A stretch of DNA of 64,000 nucleotides from Limnohabitans sp. Jir72 (GTDB taxonomy: Bacteria; Pseudomonadota; Gammaproteobacteria; Burkholderiales; Burkholderiaceae_C). Positions 9,372 through 18,126 of the stretch are shown here, one piece after another. Location of the stretch: NCBI RefSeq assembly GCF_003063575.1, contig NZ_NESC01000001.1:496001-560000 (forward strand), given 5' to 3'. A program made the position numbers and the translations under genes. The notes beneath the pieces are model-generated. The model was not told the DNA's origin. It saw only the letters and a list, made by a program, of their open reading frames with translations, and did no database searches. Within the stretch, counting starts at the first letter, position 1, and every line of letters starts with the position of its first letter.

Positions 9372-10856
9372 TCAGAAATACAGGTCCGACACCGCGTCCG
9401 ACACCGGCACGCGGCCTTGCGCCAAAGCCTGGCGGTGACGGTCAATTTTGCGTAAATCGTACAGGTAATTGACCATCAGGCCATACGACTGTTTGACGCC
9501 TTTGCCGGACATGTCGGCCGCCCAGTTGATCTGCTCGACACGTGCGCCGTTGCCCAAATGGAAACGGGCCACCGGGTCGATGGGGCGCTCTTGGCTGAGT
9601 TCCTTGCCCAAGTAATGCGCTGCGCAACCGTGCAACCACTGGCGCAGAACCGATTTTTCGGGCAGGGTGGGCATCGACTCCAATGCAGACAGCACATGCT
9701 CAGCACCAGCGGGCTCAAAACTCACCGCACGGCTGAGCTGAGCCCGCATTTTCTCGGGCGTGGCATCCAGCATGCGGCCCGCATTTTTCTGCAGCCAGCC
9801 CCGAAAGCCAGGGATGGGCGACAAGGTGGCAAAGGTTTTGAGCTTGGGGAAATCCGCACGCAAAGTCTCGACCACCCGCTTGATGAGCGAGTCGCCAAAA
9901 CTCACGCCCTTGAGGCCGGGCTGCGTGTTGCTGATGGAGTAAAAAATAGCGGTGGTGGCTTTGCTCAGGTCCACGGCCTCGGCCGACTCGTCCAGCAAAG
10001 GACTGATGTTGGCGGCGATCTCATGCATGAAGGCCACCTCCACAAAAATCAGCGGCTCGTCGGGCAAGCTTGGGTGGAAAAATCCGTAACAACGGCGGTC
10101 CGAATCCAGGCGGTTTTTCACATCGCCCCAGCTCTTGATGTCGTGCACCGCTTCGTACTTGATCAGTTTTTCCACCAAGCTGGCGGGCGAATCCCAGCTG
10201 ATGCGCCGCAGCTCCAGAAAAGCCACATCGAACCAGGTGGTGAACAGGTTCTCCAGCTCAGCTTCCAGCGCCAGCAAGCGTTTGTTCGACTTGAGCGCGG
10301 GCATCAAGGCCTGGCGCAAGTCCACCAGAAAACGCATGCCCTCCGGGAACACCGCAAAACGTTGCAACAAGCGCGTGCGTGGCGACACCAAGGCCTTGCG
10401 CAAGCGGATTTCGGCCACGCCTTCATCCGGAGAGCCCACGGCAGCTTCGTACTGTTCGCGAGCGGCCTTCACTTTGCTGGCATCGGGTGCAAATTGCTCG
10501 CTCATCAGCAGCCAACAGTCCTGGCGCTGTTCGGGTGTGGCTTTGCTGTACCACTGAGCCACGCCCCGGGCCCGCTTGCCGCCTTCGACCTCGCTGACAC
10601 TCGGGTCCACGATGGCTTGCAACTCGGTCAAGGTCCGGCGCAGCACGCGGGGCGACAAGGCTTCTTCCTTTTGGCGCAGCGTGGCGTTGAGTCGCTCACG
10701 TGAAGATCGGATCTGCCCCTCCTTGGCCGCCGCAGGTTTGGCGGTACGGGTCTCTGGCCGGCCCTCTTGTGGTGAAGCCGTGGGCTTGCCTGCTGGCGTC
10801 TTGCCTGCCGGCAGCCAGCCGGCCACTTTGCGGCCGATCCACTCAGATGTGCTCAT
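9372..10856 (-). CDS. matA: Malonyl-CoA decarboxylase (MatA/MLYCD family)
   Basis: Converts malonyl-CoA to acetyl-CoA and CO2, the step after MatB. The 494-residue protein has a helical N-terminal part (about residues 40-190) and a GNAT-like catalytic part with FHPSLPDEPLIFVEVAF, the FYSISNTQPGLKGVSFGD stretch, FATLSPIPGFRGWL and DPVARFHLGNGARVEQINW. The serine in FATLSPIPGF and the histidine in ARFHLGNGA match the expected catalytic residues of the family. ATG 10856 overlaps the matR stop by four bases, indicating translational coupling; an in-frame start five codons upstream is less likely. Confidence 0.93.
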   Translation of the reverse strand: MSTSEWIGRKVAGWLPAGKTPAGKPTASPQEGRPETRTAKPAAAKEGQIRSSRERLNATLRQKEEALSPRVLRRTLTELQAIVDPSVSEVEGGKRARGVAQWYSKATPEQRQDCWLLMSEQFAPDASKVKAAREQYEAAVGSPDEGVAEIRLRKALVSPRTRLLQRFAVFPEGMRFLVDLRQALMPALKSNKRLLALEAELENLFTTWFDVAFLELRRISWDSPASLVEKLIKYEAVHDIKSWGDVKNRLDSDRRCYGFFHPSLPDEPLIFVEVAFMHEIAANISPLLDESAEAVDLSKATTAIFYSISNTQPGLKGVSFGDSLIKRVVETLRADFPKLKTFATLSPIPGFRGWLQKNAGRMLDATPEKMRAQLSRAVSFEPAGAEHVLSALESMPTLPEKSVLRQWLHGCAAHYLGKELSQERPIDPVARFHLGNGARVEQINWAADMSGKGVKQSYGLMVNYLYDLRKIDRHRQALAQGRVPVSDAVSDLYF

Positions 10857-11557
10857 GTTGCGTCCCCCCACTTATGGTGGTCTGTCTTAAACGCCGCGAT
10901 GCGGCTTTTGCTCTGGCGGGCCAGCTGGCGCAAGGCCTCACGCTGGCGCGTCAAATGGGTCCGCATGGCCACTTCGGCACCTTCGGCATCGCGCGCTTTC
11001 AGCGCGGCAAAAATCGCCATGTGTTCGGCCAGCGACTGCGCCAGTCGCCCGGGCGCATTGAGCTGTTGCAAGCGGGCGAGTTTGAGGATCTTGCGCAAAT
11101 CACCGATCACTTGAGCCAGCCATTTGTTGCCCGCGATGGCGATGACGGCCTCATGGATGGCGTAATTGGCAGCATAGTAATCAGGGATGCGGCCTTGCGC
11201 CGCGCTGTCCTTCAGTTGCTGGTGCAAAGCTTCCAGCGCCAGGATATCGGCATCGCTTGCATGCAAAGCGGCTTCGTGGGCGCAGCGGCCTTCCAGCAAA
11301 GCGATCACAGGAAAGATGTCATCCAGGTCCTGCTCGGTCACTTCGTTCACAAAGCACCCACGGCGTGGCTCATGCCGAATGAGTCCTTCTGCGGTCAAGA
11401 CCTTCAAGGCTTCGCGCAAGGGGGTGCGCGAGATGGACAGCTGTTCGCACAAGCGGGTCTCGTCCACAAACGCACCGGGCGACAAATCACCCGCAAAAAT
11501 CAGGTTTCGCAGCCCCTGTGCCACCTGTTCGTGCAATGAATTGACGTGTCCTGCCAT
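10853..11557 (-). CDS. matR: GntR-family (FadR/FCD) regulator, MatR-like
   Basis: A 234-residue transcription factor. The N-terminal winged helix has LCEQLSISRTPLREALKVLTAEGLIRHE (about residues 35-62), and the C-terminal FCD ligand domain has histidines in a metal/carboxylate-binding pattern (NYAIHEAVI and LAEHMAIF). It heads the matR-matA-Bug-matB operon and probably responds to malonate or malonyl-CoA. ATG 11557 was chosen; a TTG start 12 codons upstream lies inside the operator, and its residues have no GntR likeness. Confidence 0.88.
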   Translation of the reverse strand: MAGHVNSLHEQVAQGLRNLIFAGDLSPGAFVDETRLCEQLSISRTPLREALKVLTAEGLIRHEPRRGCFVNEVTEQDLDDIFPVIALLEGRCAHEAALHASDADILALEALHQQLKDSAAQGRIPDYYAANYAIHEAVIAIAGNKWLAQVIGDLRKILKLARLQQLNAPGRLAQSLAEHMAIFAALKARDAEGAEVAMRTHLTRQREALRQLARQSKSRIAAFKTDHHKWGDAT

Positions 11558-11568
11558 GGGTCTGTTCG

Positions 11569-11598
11569 GGTAATTTTGTGTAATTACCTGCAATTACA
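11569..11598 (-). promoter_or_regulatory. Doubled palindromic operator before matR
   Basis: Two overlapping perfect inverted repeats are present: GGTAATT-N6-AATTACC (11569-11588) and TGTAATT-N6-AATTACA (11579-11598). Their centres are 10 bases apart, one helical turn. They lie 12-41 bases upstream of the matR ATG, as expected for an autoregulatory GntR operator. Confidence 0.75.
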
Positions 11599-11675
11599 AC
11601 CGAAACAAGCGGTCCTTGTCGACAGGGCAAACCCCTCAAAACATCAGGAAAAACCCTGGACCCGCAAGAGAAAAT

Positions 11676-12332
11676 TCAAATTTCCAGCAGGGCCAGCGCC
11701 CGGGCATACGACATGGCCGGATCCGTCACATCAAATTGCACGGTCTTCCAACCCAGCTTGATGGCCCCCAACACATTGCGGCTTTGGTCGTCGACAAACA
11801 CGCAGTCTGCGGCCGAGACACCCAGGGCCTCCGAACACATCTCGTAAGCACGCCTATCCGGCTTGAGGATGCCCGTGTAGGTCGCGTCGATGATCACGTC
11901 AAACAGTTGCAGCAAAGGCAGCCGCTCGCGAAAACTCGCGCCGTAAAACAGGTCCAGTTCGTTGGACAGCACCGCCAGCTTGCAGCCTGCCGCCTTGGCC
12001 TGATGAACGGCGGCAAGCGCTTCGGGCCGTATGACGGCGGCCACATCGGCGCCCCGCGCCCGCTGCACGAAGGTCTGCATGTCCGTCCACTCTTCCCCCA
12101 CCAGACGGCCGACACTTTGGGTGCGGGCCATCCAGTATTCGCGCTCGGTGATGTGGTCCGCCTGCATGGCCTGCCACAGCGCATCGGTCTCAGGATCAAA
12201 GGGGCCGCGCCAGGTCAGCGTGCCTGGGGGCAGGCCCAAAGCGGCTTCGCTCAAGTCGTGGGTTTCAAACAGGGTGCGGCTGATGACCCCGCCAAAGTCC
12301 AGCACCAGAGCTTTGGAAGATGGCGCGTTCAT
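11676..12332 (-). CDS. HAD-superfamily hydrolase, subfamily IA
   Basis: A 218-residue phosphatase-like protein. HAD motif I reads LDFGGVISRT, where the usual second aspartate (DxD) is replaced by glycine, as in some epoxide-hydrolase N-domain and non-phosphatase HADs. Motif II is AVLSNEL, motif III the lysine in GILKPDRRAYE, and motif IV FVDDQSRNVLGA. The cap is an alpha-helical insertion after motif I. It is the last gene of the P450/amine operon, and its start overlaps the Tm-1-like stop by four bases. Substrate unknown. Confidence 0.82.
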   Translation of the reverse strand: MNAPSSKALVLDFGGVISRTLFETHDLSEAALGLPPGTLTWRGPFDPETDALWQAMQADHITEREYWMARTQSVGRLVGEEWTDMQTFVQRARGADVAAVIRPEALAAVHQAKAAGCKLAVLSNELDLFYGASFRERLPLLQLFDVIIDATYTGILKPDRRAYEMCSEALGVSAADCVFVDDQSRNVLGAIKLGWKTVQFDVTDPAMSYARALALLEI

Positions 12333-13570
12333 GGCGCGTCCTTTTTCACCAGCCCACGGGCCAGCCAGTCGTCAAACACCGCCAGCACCTGCTGCACAAA
12401 CGCCGCATCGTTGATGTGCGCGTCGATGCGCGAGACCTCAGCCCTGCCCCAATCGCATTGGCTGCATTCATCCATCAAAGCCGCCAAGCCTTCGGCATCG
12501 TGCAGCGGCGCACCGGGGCGGTCCCACTCTTCGATACCTTGCAAGGGCAAGACCAAGTGCACCGGACCAGAAGCCTGACGCAAGCGGCTGGCCAGCTCAC
12601 GGGCGAATTCGCGGCGCATGTCGGCGTCGATGCCCACCGAGGCGATCAAGCGGTTGTGGTCGTGCGAGGGTCGCCCGGCAAAGCGCTCGGGCATCTGACC
12701 CCAGGCGGGGTAATCCACCAAATCGGTGGCCCCCGGCGCGACGATCATCGGCACGCCTTGGCGACCCGCGCCCATCAAGCGGTCCGGCCCGGCGCTCACC
12801 ACCGAGCCGCCCATCTGGTTGACCATCTCCTGCAGGCTGAAGTCCATCACGCAGGCAAACTGACCTTGCGCGGCCAGCGATTCAAACGCCCGCCCTCCCA
12901 TGCCTGTGGTGTGAAACACCGCCAGGTCAAATCCGCGTTTATCCAGCTCAGGCTGCAGCTGCACCATGTATTTCAGGCAGCTCGAGCCCAAAGAGGTCAT
13001 GCCGACCACGGGCCGCTCGAAACGCGGCACGCGCGCCACGCGGCAGGCCCCGACCACCGCGCCTGCGGCTTGGGCCAGCGCCGACTGGCACAGGCTGTTG
13101 AGGCCGTACAAGCCCCCGGCCCACAGCACCATCATCAAATCGGGCGGCATGCGCTCGGGCGGCAAGAGCGGCGAAAACGCCACCGTGGACAGCACCACCT
13201 TGGGCACGCCCAGCGGCAAGCTGCTGGCGACATCGAGCGCCAAATCGGTACCCATGGTGCCGCCCAGCACCAGCAGGCCATCCACCTGCCCTTCGCGGTG
13301 CATCTCGGCGGCCAGCATGCTCGCGCCTTGGGCCATCAGGGCCATGGCGCTGTTTTCGTCGCCGCTGTCCATCACCTGCTGCAGCGTCACGCCCGCCGCC
13401 GCCGCCACATCGGTGTTGGCGATGTCCGGGACCACACGCCCTTTGGCCAGCACCCCCACGTCCATGACCAGCGCCTGGCCGCCTGCGGCCAGCACCTGCT
13501 CGCGCATGAAGCCGATCTCGTCGCTCTTGGTGTCGACCGTGCCGACAATCAGGATGACCGGGCTCTTCAT
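12329..13570 (-). CDS. Tm-1-like ATP-binding domain protein (UPF0261)
   Basis: A 413-residue member of the UPF0261/Tm-1-like family, beginning MKSPVILIVGTVDTKSDEIG and containing GLLVLGGTMGTDLALDVASS, VGMTSLGSSCLKYM and VIVAPGATDLVDY, all typical. The plant namesake Tm-1 binds viral replicase, but the bacterial role is not known. Here it is coupled by ATGA overlaps to the aminotransferase before it and the HAD gene after it, so it likely serves the same pathway. The TIM-barrel partner often found next to it is absent. ATG 13570 was preferred over an upstream in-frame start inside the aminotransferase gene. Confidence 0.88.
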   Translation of the reverse strand: MKSPVILIVGTVDTKSDEIGFMREQVLAAGGQALVMDVGVLAKGRVVPDIANTDVAAAAGVTLQQVMDSGDENSAMALMAQGASMLAAEMHREGQVDGLLVLGGTMGTDLALDVASSLPLGVPKVVLSTVAFSPLLPPERMPPDLMMVLWAGGLYGLNSLCQSALAQAAGAVVGACRVARVPRFERPVVGMTSLGSSCLKYMVQLQPELDKRGFDLAVFHTTGMGGRAFESLAAQGQFACVMDFSLQEMVNQMGGSVVSAGPDRLMGAGRQGVPMIVAPGATDLVDYPAWGQMPERFAGRPSHDHNRLIASVGIDADMRREFARELASRLRQASGPVHLVLPLQGIEEWDRPGAPLHDAEGLAALMDECSQCDWGRAEVSRIDAHINDAAFVQQVLAVFDDWLARGLVKKDAP

Positions 13571-14931
13571 GCGCGGCCCTCCTGCACGGCGGCAAAGGCG
13601 GCTTCGAGCACGTCGCACATGAAATCGACCTCCTCGCGGGTGATGACCAGCGGCGGCGACAGGATCAGGTTGGGCCCGGAGATGCGCACCATCAGGCCCG
13701 CCTTGTAAGCCGCCTTGGCCACCCGCGCCGGGATGTCGCTGCTGCGGGTCATGGGGGTGCGTTTGGCCTTGTCGCTCACCATCTCGATGCCCAGCATCAA
13801 GCCCACCCCACGCACATCGCCCACAAAACTGCAGGTGTCTACGAGCTTGCGCAAACGGGTCTGCAGGTGCGCGCCCACGCGAGCGGCGTTGCCGGGGATG
13901 TCCAGCGCCTCGATCTGGTCGAGCGTGGCCAGCGCCGCAGCGGCTGCCACCGGGTGCGCGCTGTAGGTGTAGCCGTGCGAGACCGATGCCGTGCCCGTGG
14001 TGTCGGCGTCAAACACGTCGGCAATGCGGCGGTTGATGGCCGTGGCCCCGAGCGGGATGTAGCCCGAAGAAATGCCCTTGGCCAGGCACCACATGTCGGC
14101 GTTCACACCCCACAGGCGCGTGCCAAACAGCTCACCGCTGCGGCCAAAGCCGGTCACCACCTCGTCGGCGATCAAGAGCACACCGTACTTGTCGCAAATC
14201 TGGCGCACCAGCGGCCAGTAGTTGGGCGGCGGCACGATCACCCCACCCGCGCCCTGCACCGGTTCGGCAATGAAAGCCGCCACCGTGTCCGGCCCCTGGA
14301 ACACGATTTCGCGCTCGAGCAACTCGGCGCAAATTTCGCCCAGTCGGATAGGGTCATCGGTGTAGGGGTTGTGGTAAGCCCAAGGCGTGTCGATGTGGAA
14401 GCACCCGGGCAGCAACGGTTCGTAGGCGCGGCGGAAATTGGTGTTGCCGTTCACGCTCATGCCGCCAAAGTGCACGCCGTGGTAGCCCTGGCGCAGGCTG
14501 ATGAATTTGAAGCGGTCGGCCTGGCCCTTGAGCTTCCAATATTGGCGGGCAATCTTCAATGCGCCCTCCACCGCGTCCGAGCCGCCATTGCTGAACATCA
14601 CCGTGGCCACATCCTCGGGCTGCATCATTTGCACCAGGCGTTTGGACAGCTCGATCGCCCGCACATGGGTGGTGCCACGGAACACGTTGTAGAACGGCAG
14701 CTCGTCCATCTGCGCCACGATGGCGTCGCGCACGGGTTTGTTGCTGTGGCCCAGATTGCAGGCCCACAGGCCGCCCACGCCGTCGAGCATCTTGTGGCCG
14801 TCCACGTCCCAGATCCAGCAGCCCTCGCCTTTGGCGATGATGTCGGGGGTGGACTTTTTCATCGCCCCCGGGTGGGCCATGGGGTGCCACAGGTATTGGG
14901 CGTTGTCGGCCTTGAGCTGGTCGTGGTTCAT
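13567..14931 (-). CDS. Class III aminotransferase (PLP), omega-amine type
   Basis: A fold-type I PLP transaminase of the polyamine/beta-alanine/GABA group, 454 residues. Seen are WHPMAHPGAM near the start, the substrate/PLP region FSNGGSDAVEGALKIARQYW, AFIAEPVQGAGGVIVPP, LIADEVVTGFGRSGE and the Schiff-base lysine in CLAKGISSGYIPLGA. It probably removes the amino group of an omega-amino acid or amine made by this operon. It lies 19 bases after the aldehyde dehydrogenase; its end overlaps the next gene by four bases. The exact substrate cannot be read from sequence. Confidence 0.9.
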   Translation of the reverse strand: MNHDQLKADNAQYLWHPMAHPGAMKKSTPDIIAKGEGCWIWDVDGHKMLDGVGGLWACNLGHSNKPVRDAIVAQMDELPFYNVFRGTTHVRAIELSKRLVQMMQPEDVATVMFSNGGSDAVEGALKIARQYWKLKGQADRFKFISLRQGYHGVHFGGMSVNGNTNFRRAYEPLLPGCFHIDTPWAYHNPYTDDPIRLGEICAELLEREIVFQGPDTVAAFIAEPVQGAGGVIVPPPNYWPLVRQICDKYGVLLIADEVVTGFGRSGELFGTRLWGVNADMWCLAKGISSGYIPLGATAINRRIADVFDADTTGTASVSHGYTYSAHPVAAAAALATLDQIEALDIPGNAARVGAHLQTRLRKLVDTCSFVGDVRGVGLMLGIEMVSDKAKRTPMTRSSDIPARVAKAAYKAGLMVRISGPNLILSPPLVITREEVDFMCDVLEAAFAAVQEGRA

Positions 14932-14950
14932 TGTTTTCCCTTTGTATTTT

Positions 14951-16435
14951 TTACAGCTGAATCCAGGCCGTTTTCAGGTCCAGGTATTTGTCCAGGGCAT
15001 GCATCGATTTGTCGTGCCCATTGCCCGACTGGCGCACGCCGCCCAGCGGCACGGTGATGTCGGGGCCGCCATAGGTGTTGACGTGCACCAGCCCGGCCTT
15101 GATGGCGCGCACCATGCGATGCGCCCGCGAGAGGCTGCCCGTCCACACCCCTGCGGCCAGGCCGTATTCGGTGCCATTGGCCAGTCGCACCGCCTCGGCC
15201 TCGTCGTCAAACGGCATCACGGCCAGCACCGGGCCAAAAACTTCCTGTCGGGCAATCTCCATCTCGGGCTGAACGCCATCCAGCACGGCGGGGCTCATGT
15301 ACTGGCCGCCGGGCACAGGCGCGATCACCTGACCCCCGGTGCGCAGACGCGCGCCCTGCTCTAAAGCACGCGCCAGCATGCTCTGGTTGCGGGCCAGCTG
15401 ACGGGCGTTGCTGACGGCACCGATGTCCATCGTCACATCGAGCGGATCACCCACGCGCAAGCTGGCGGCGATGTTTTGCAGGCGCTCCACGAATTCGTCG
15501 TGCACCGAGCGCTGCACCAAGAGGCGCGAGCCCGCCACACACACCTGACCGCTGTTGCGGAAGATGCCCATGGCCGAAACCTTGGCCGCCTGCGCCAGAT
15601 CGGGCGCATCCTCAAACACCACATTGGGCGACTTGCCACCCAGCTCCAGATAAACCCGCTTGAGGTTGGACTCGGCCGAAGCCTTGAGCAGCAAACGTCC
15701 CACCGGGCCGGAGCCGGTGAAGGTCAAGATGTCCACATCCATGTGCCGCGCCAGCGCTTCGCCCGCCTCTGCGCCTGTGCCGGTCACGACATTGAGCACG
15801 CCAGACGGCAAGCCCGCATCCAGGCACAGCTGCGACAGGCGAAGCAAAGACAACGACGCGTCTTCGGACGGTTTGAGCACCACCGAATTGCCCGCCGCGA
15901 GGGCCGGGGCGATCTTCCAAGCACCGATCATCAACGGGAAGTTCCAGGGCACGATGGCCCCGACCACGCCGATCGCTTCCTTGTGGATCAGCCCCAGCGT
16001 GCCTTCTGGCGTGGGCGCGATCTCGCCGTTGACCTTGTCCACACACTCGGCGTAATAACGGAAGGTGCCCGCCGCACTGCCCGGCTCGGCCTTCCAGGCC
16101 ATGGCAATCTCGGTGCCGTTGTCGCGCACCCCCAGCACCGCCAGTTCGGCATGATTCGCCTCGATGCGGTCGGCGATGCGATGCAGCACCTTCTTGCGCT
16201 CGGCAGGCGCCATGCGCGACCACACGCCTTGCTCGAAACTGCGGCGGGCCGCTTGGACGGCGCGGTCGACATCGGCCTGTCCGGCTGCTGCAATGGAGCA
16301 CAGCGTCTGCCCGTCGATGGGCGAGACCACGGGCAAGGTCTGGCCAGATGCTGCGGGCTGCCACTGTCCGTCGATCAGCAGGCCTTGGTGGGCAATGGGC
16401 AGGTGACGCAGCGCGTCGATGTGTTCTTGTTTCAT
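14951..16435 (-). CDS. NAD(P)-dependent aldehyde dehydrogenase, PuuC-like
   Basis: A 494-residue aldehyde dehydrogenase. It has the WNFPLMIGAWKIAPALAAGN cofactor region, the FTGSGPVGR Rossmann turn, the general base in LELGGKSPN and the catalytic cysteine in NSGQVCVAGSRL. The overall look is that of PuuC-type dehydrogenases that oxidise gamma-glutamylated or free amino-aldehydes. Its place between ferredoxin and aminotransferase in an amine-type operon supports oxidation of an amino-aldehyde (inference). Confidence 0.9.
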   Translation of the reverse strand: MKQEHIDALRHLPIAHQGLLIDGQWQPAASGQTLPVVSPIDGQTLCSIAAAGQADVDRAVQAARRSFEQGVWSRMAPAERKKVLHRIADRIEANHAELAVLGVRDNGTEIAMAWKAEPGSAAGTFRYYAECVDKVNGEIAPTPEGTLGLIHKEAIGVVGAIVPWNFPLMIGAWKIAPALAAGNSVVLKPSEDASLSLLRLSQLCLDAGLPSGVLNVVTGTGAEAGEALARHMDVDILTFTGSGPVGRLLLKASAESNLKRVYLELGGKSPNVVFEDAPDLAQAAKVSAMGIFRNSGQVCVAGSRLLVQRSVHDEFVERLQNIAASLRVGDPLDVTMDIGAVSNARQLARNQSMLARALEQGARLRTGGQVIAPVPGGQYMSPAVLDGVQPEMEIARQEVFGPVLAVMPFDDEAEAVRLANGTEYGLAAGVWTGSLSRAHRMVRAIKAGLVHVNTYGGPDITVPLGGVRQSGNGHDKSMHALDKYLDLKTAWIQL

Positions 16436-16477
16436 GATTTCTCCCTACGTTCAATGGATCAGTGGTCCGAAAAATTT

Positions 16478-16792
16478 TCAATCCGGCACATGCAGCACAA
16501 TGCCGTTCAGCGCAGCAGAGGCCATCAGCTGACAGCTCAAGCGGCTGCCGCTTTGGCGTGGCGCTATGACGATGTCGAGCATGGCGTTTTCCACCTCGTC
16601 CATGGGTGGGCAGGCGGCCAGCCAGGCTTCATCGACATAAACATGGCAGGTGGCGCACGACAGGCAGCCACCGCATTCGCCCGCGACGCCGGGGATGCCG
16701 TTCATCTGCGCGGCGTCCATCAGGTTGGTGCCGTCGTTCACGTCGTCGCTCACGCGGTCGCCGTTGCTCATGATCCAGTGCACTTGGGGCAT
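16478..16792 (-). CDS. 2Fe-2S ferredoxin, adrenodoxin type
   Basis: A 104-residue ferredoxin with the cluster ligands in GECGGCLSCATC (C-x5-C-x2-C spacing) and a fourth cysteine in SRLSCQL. The following HVYVDEAWL segment is typical of ferredoxins feeding bacterial P450s. It lies 18 bases after the glutamine synthetase-like gene and two genes after the P450, so it is almost surely the P450's electron donor. No ferredoxin reductase gene is in the operon. Confidence 0.93.
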   Translation of the reverse strand: MPQVHWIMSNGDRVSDDVNDGTNLMDAAQMNGIPGVAGECGGCLSCATCHVYVDEAWLAACPPMDEVENAMLDIVIAPRQSGSRLSCQLMASAALNGIVLHVPD

Positions 16793-16810
16793 GGGGTGGG
16801 TTCTTTCAGG

Positions 16811-18103
16811 TCAGATGAATCGGATGTAGTGGTCGCGCAGCGCGTCGCCTTCCAGGCCTGCGGTGCGTTCGATCTCGTGGCGCTTGATGCCCACATGGTT
16901 GGCCACCAGACCTTCGCCCAGCGCTTGCGTGAGCGCCGTGTCGGCTTCGAGCGCATCCAAGGCACCCGCCAAGGTGCCCGGCACGCTGTGGGTGGCGTCC
17001 TTGTTTTCCAGGCAATCGCTGGTTTCGGCGGGCTGCAGCTTGTAAGCATTGGCCACGCCCAAACGAGCGGCCTGCAGCACGGCGGCGGTGTGGGTGTAGG
17101 GGTTGGCGGCAGCGTCGCCCATGCGGTGCTCGATGCGCGCACCGGGGCCACTTTCAGCCGACAGCCGCACCGTGACGCCCCGGTGGTCCACTGCCCAGTT
17201 TTGCCAAAAGCCAGAGAGGCTGGCCGGTTGCAGACGCTGGTAAGAGTTGGCGCTGGGGGCCAGCAGGCCCGCCAGCGCCTGGTGGTGGTGCATCAGTCCG
17301 GCAGTGCAGCCCAGTGTCAAGGCGTTGAACTGGCTGGCATCGTGCCCACCCGAAATCGCGTTGTGGCCTTGGCCGTCACGCAAGCTGAAGTTGATGTGCA
17401 CCCCGCTGCCGCCTACCGTCAGGATGGGCTTTGGCATGAAGGTCAGCACGATGCCGTGCTGGAAAGCGACTTCGCGGGCCAGCAGGCGGAACAAAAAGAT
17501 GTCGTCCACCGCCTTCACGGCGCGGTCGTAGGTGAGCGTGAACTCGAACTGCGGCGCGTCGTATTCGGTGTTCATGCTGTCGATGCGAAAACCCGCGGCC
17601 GTGGCCTTTTCCCACAGGGCGTCGGTGAAGCCCCTCGGGTCGGAGAATGGACCGGTTGAATACACATGGGCCGCAGGCGTGTCGTAGGGTTTGAGCGAGC
17701 CGTCCGGCTCGATCTGGAAGGCAAAGGCTTCGAGCTCAATGCCCACCATCGGGTCGTAGCCCATGGCCTGCCAGTCGGCCACGGCGCGCTTCAAGGCGCT
17801 GCGCCCGCACATGGGCAGCGGTGTGCCGTCGTTGGCTTTGAGGTCACCAATGGCCACCTTCGTGAACGGCTGCCAGCCCGGGCGGATGTCGTCTGCGGTG
17901 TAGGCCGCCTCCATGTCGGGCAGGCCTTCCATGACCATGGCGCCGGGCGCGGGGATCAGCTCTTTTTCATACGTTACGCCAAAGGTGCCACGGCAAAAGC
18001 GGGCACCGCCGCCTTGCCCGGGTTGGAGCGTGACGTACTTGCCCCGCGCAATGGCCAGGTGGTCGCAAAACAGCACACGCAGGCGTTCTTGAACATTGGA
18101 CAT
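16811..18103 (-). CDS. Glutamine synthetase-like ligase (PuuA/gamma-glutamylamide synthetase type)
   Basis: A 430-residue member of the glutamine synthetase superfamily. Metal-ligand glutamates are seen in GIELEAFAF, then a Q-F-E block (DAPQFEFTL), the ATP region GGSGVHINFSL, SANSYQRLQP and ARIEHRMGDAAANPYTHTAA. The short N terminus and divergence from GlnA point to a gamma-glutamyl-amine ligase such as PuuA or IpuC rather than assimilatory GlnA. ATG 18103 has an AAGGAA site; a longer reading overlapping the P450 stop was rejected. Neighbours are a P450, a ferredoxin and a glutamine amidotransferase. Confidence 0.9.
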   Translation of the reverse strand: MSNVQERLRVLFCDHLAIARGKYVTLQPGQGGGARFCRGTFGVTYEKELIPAPGAMVMEGLPDMEAAYTADDIRPGWQPFTKVAIGDLKANDGTPLPMCGRSALKRAVADWQAMGYDPMVGIELEAFAFQIEPDGSLKPYDTPAAHVYSTGPFSDPRGFTDALWEKATAAGFRIDSMNTEYDAPQFEFTLTYDRAVKAVDDIFLFRLLAREVAFQHGIVLTFMPKPILTVGGSGVHINFSLRDGQGHNAISGGHDASQFNALTLGCTAGLMHHHQALAGLLAPSANSYQRLQPASLSGFWQNWAVDHRGVTVRLSAESGPGARIEHRMGDAAANPYTHTAAVLQAARLGVANAYKLQPAETSDCLENKDATHSVPGTLAGALDALEADTALTQALGEGLVANHVGIKRHEIERTAGLEGDALRDHYIRFI

Positions 18104-18126
18104 GGTGATTCCTTTCAACCCTAGGT

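Noticed and set aside
15476..17659. A 727-codon plus-strand frame across the aldehyde dehydrogenase, ferredoxin and glutamine synthetase genes
   Set aside because: It is the complement of three clear minus-strand genes and has no recognisable motif.
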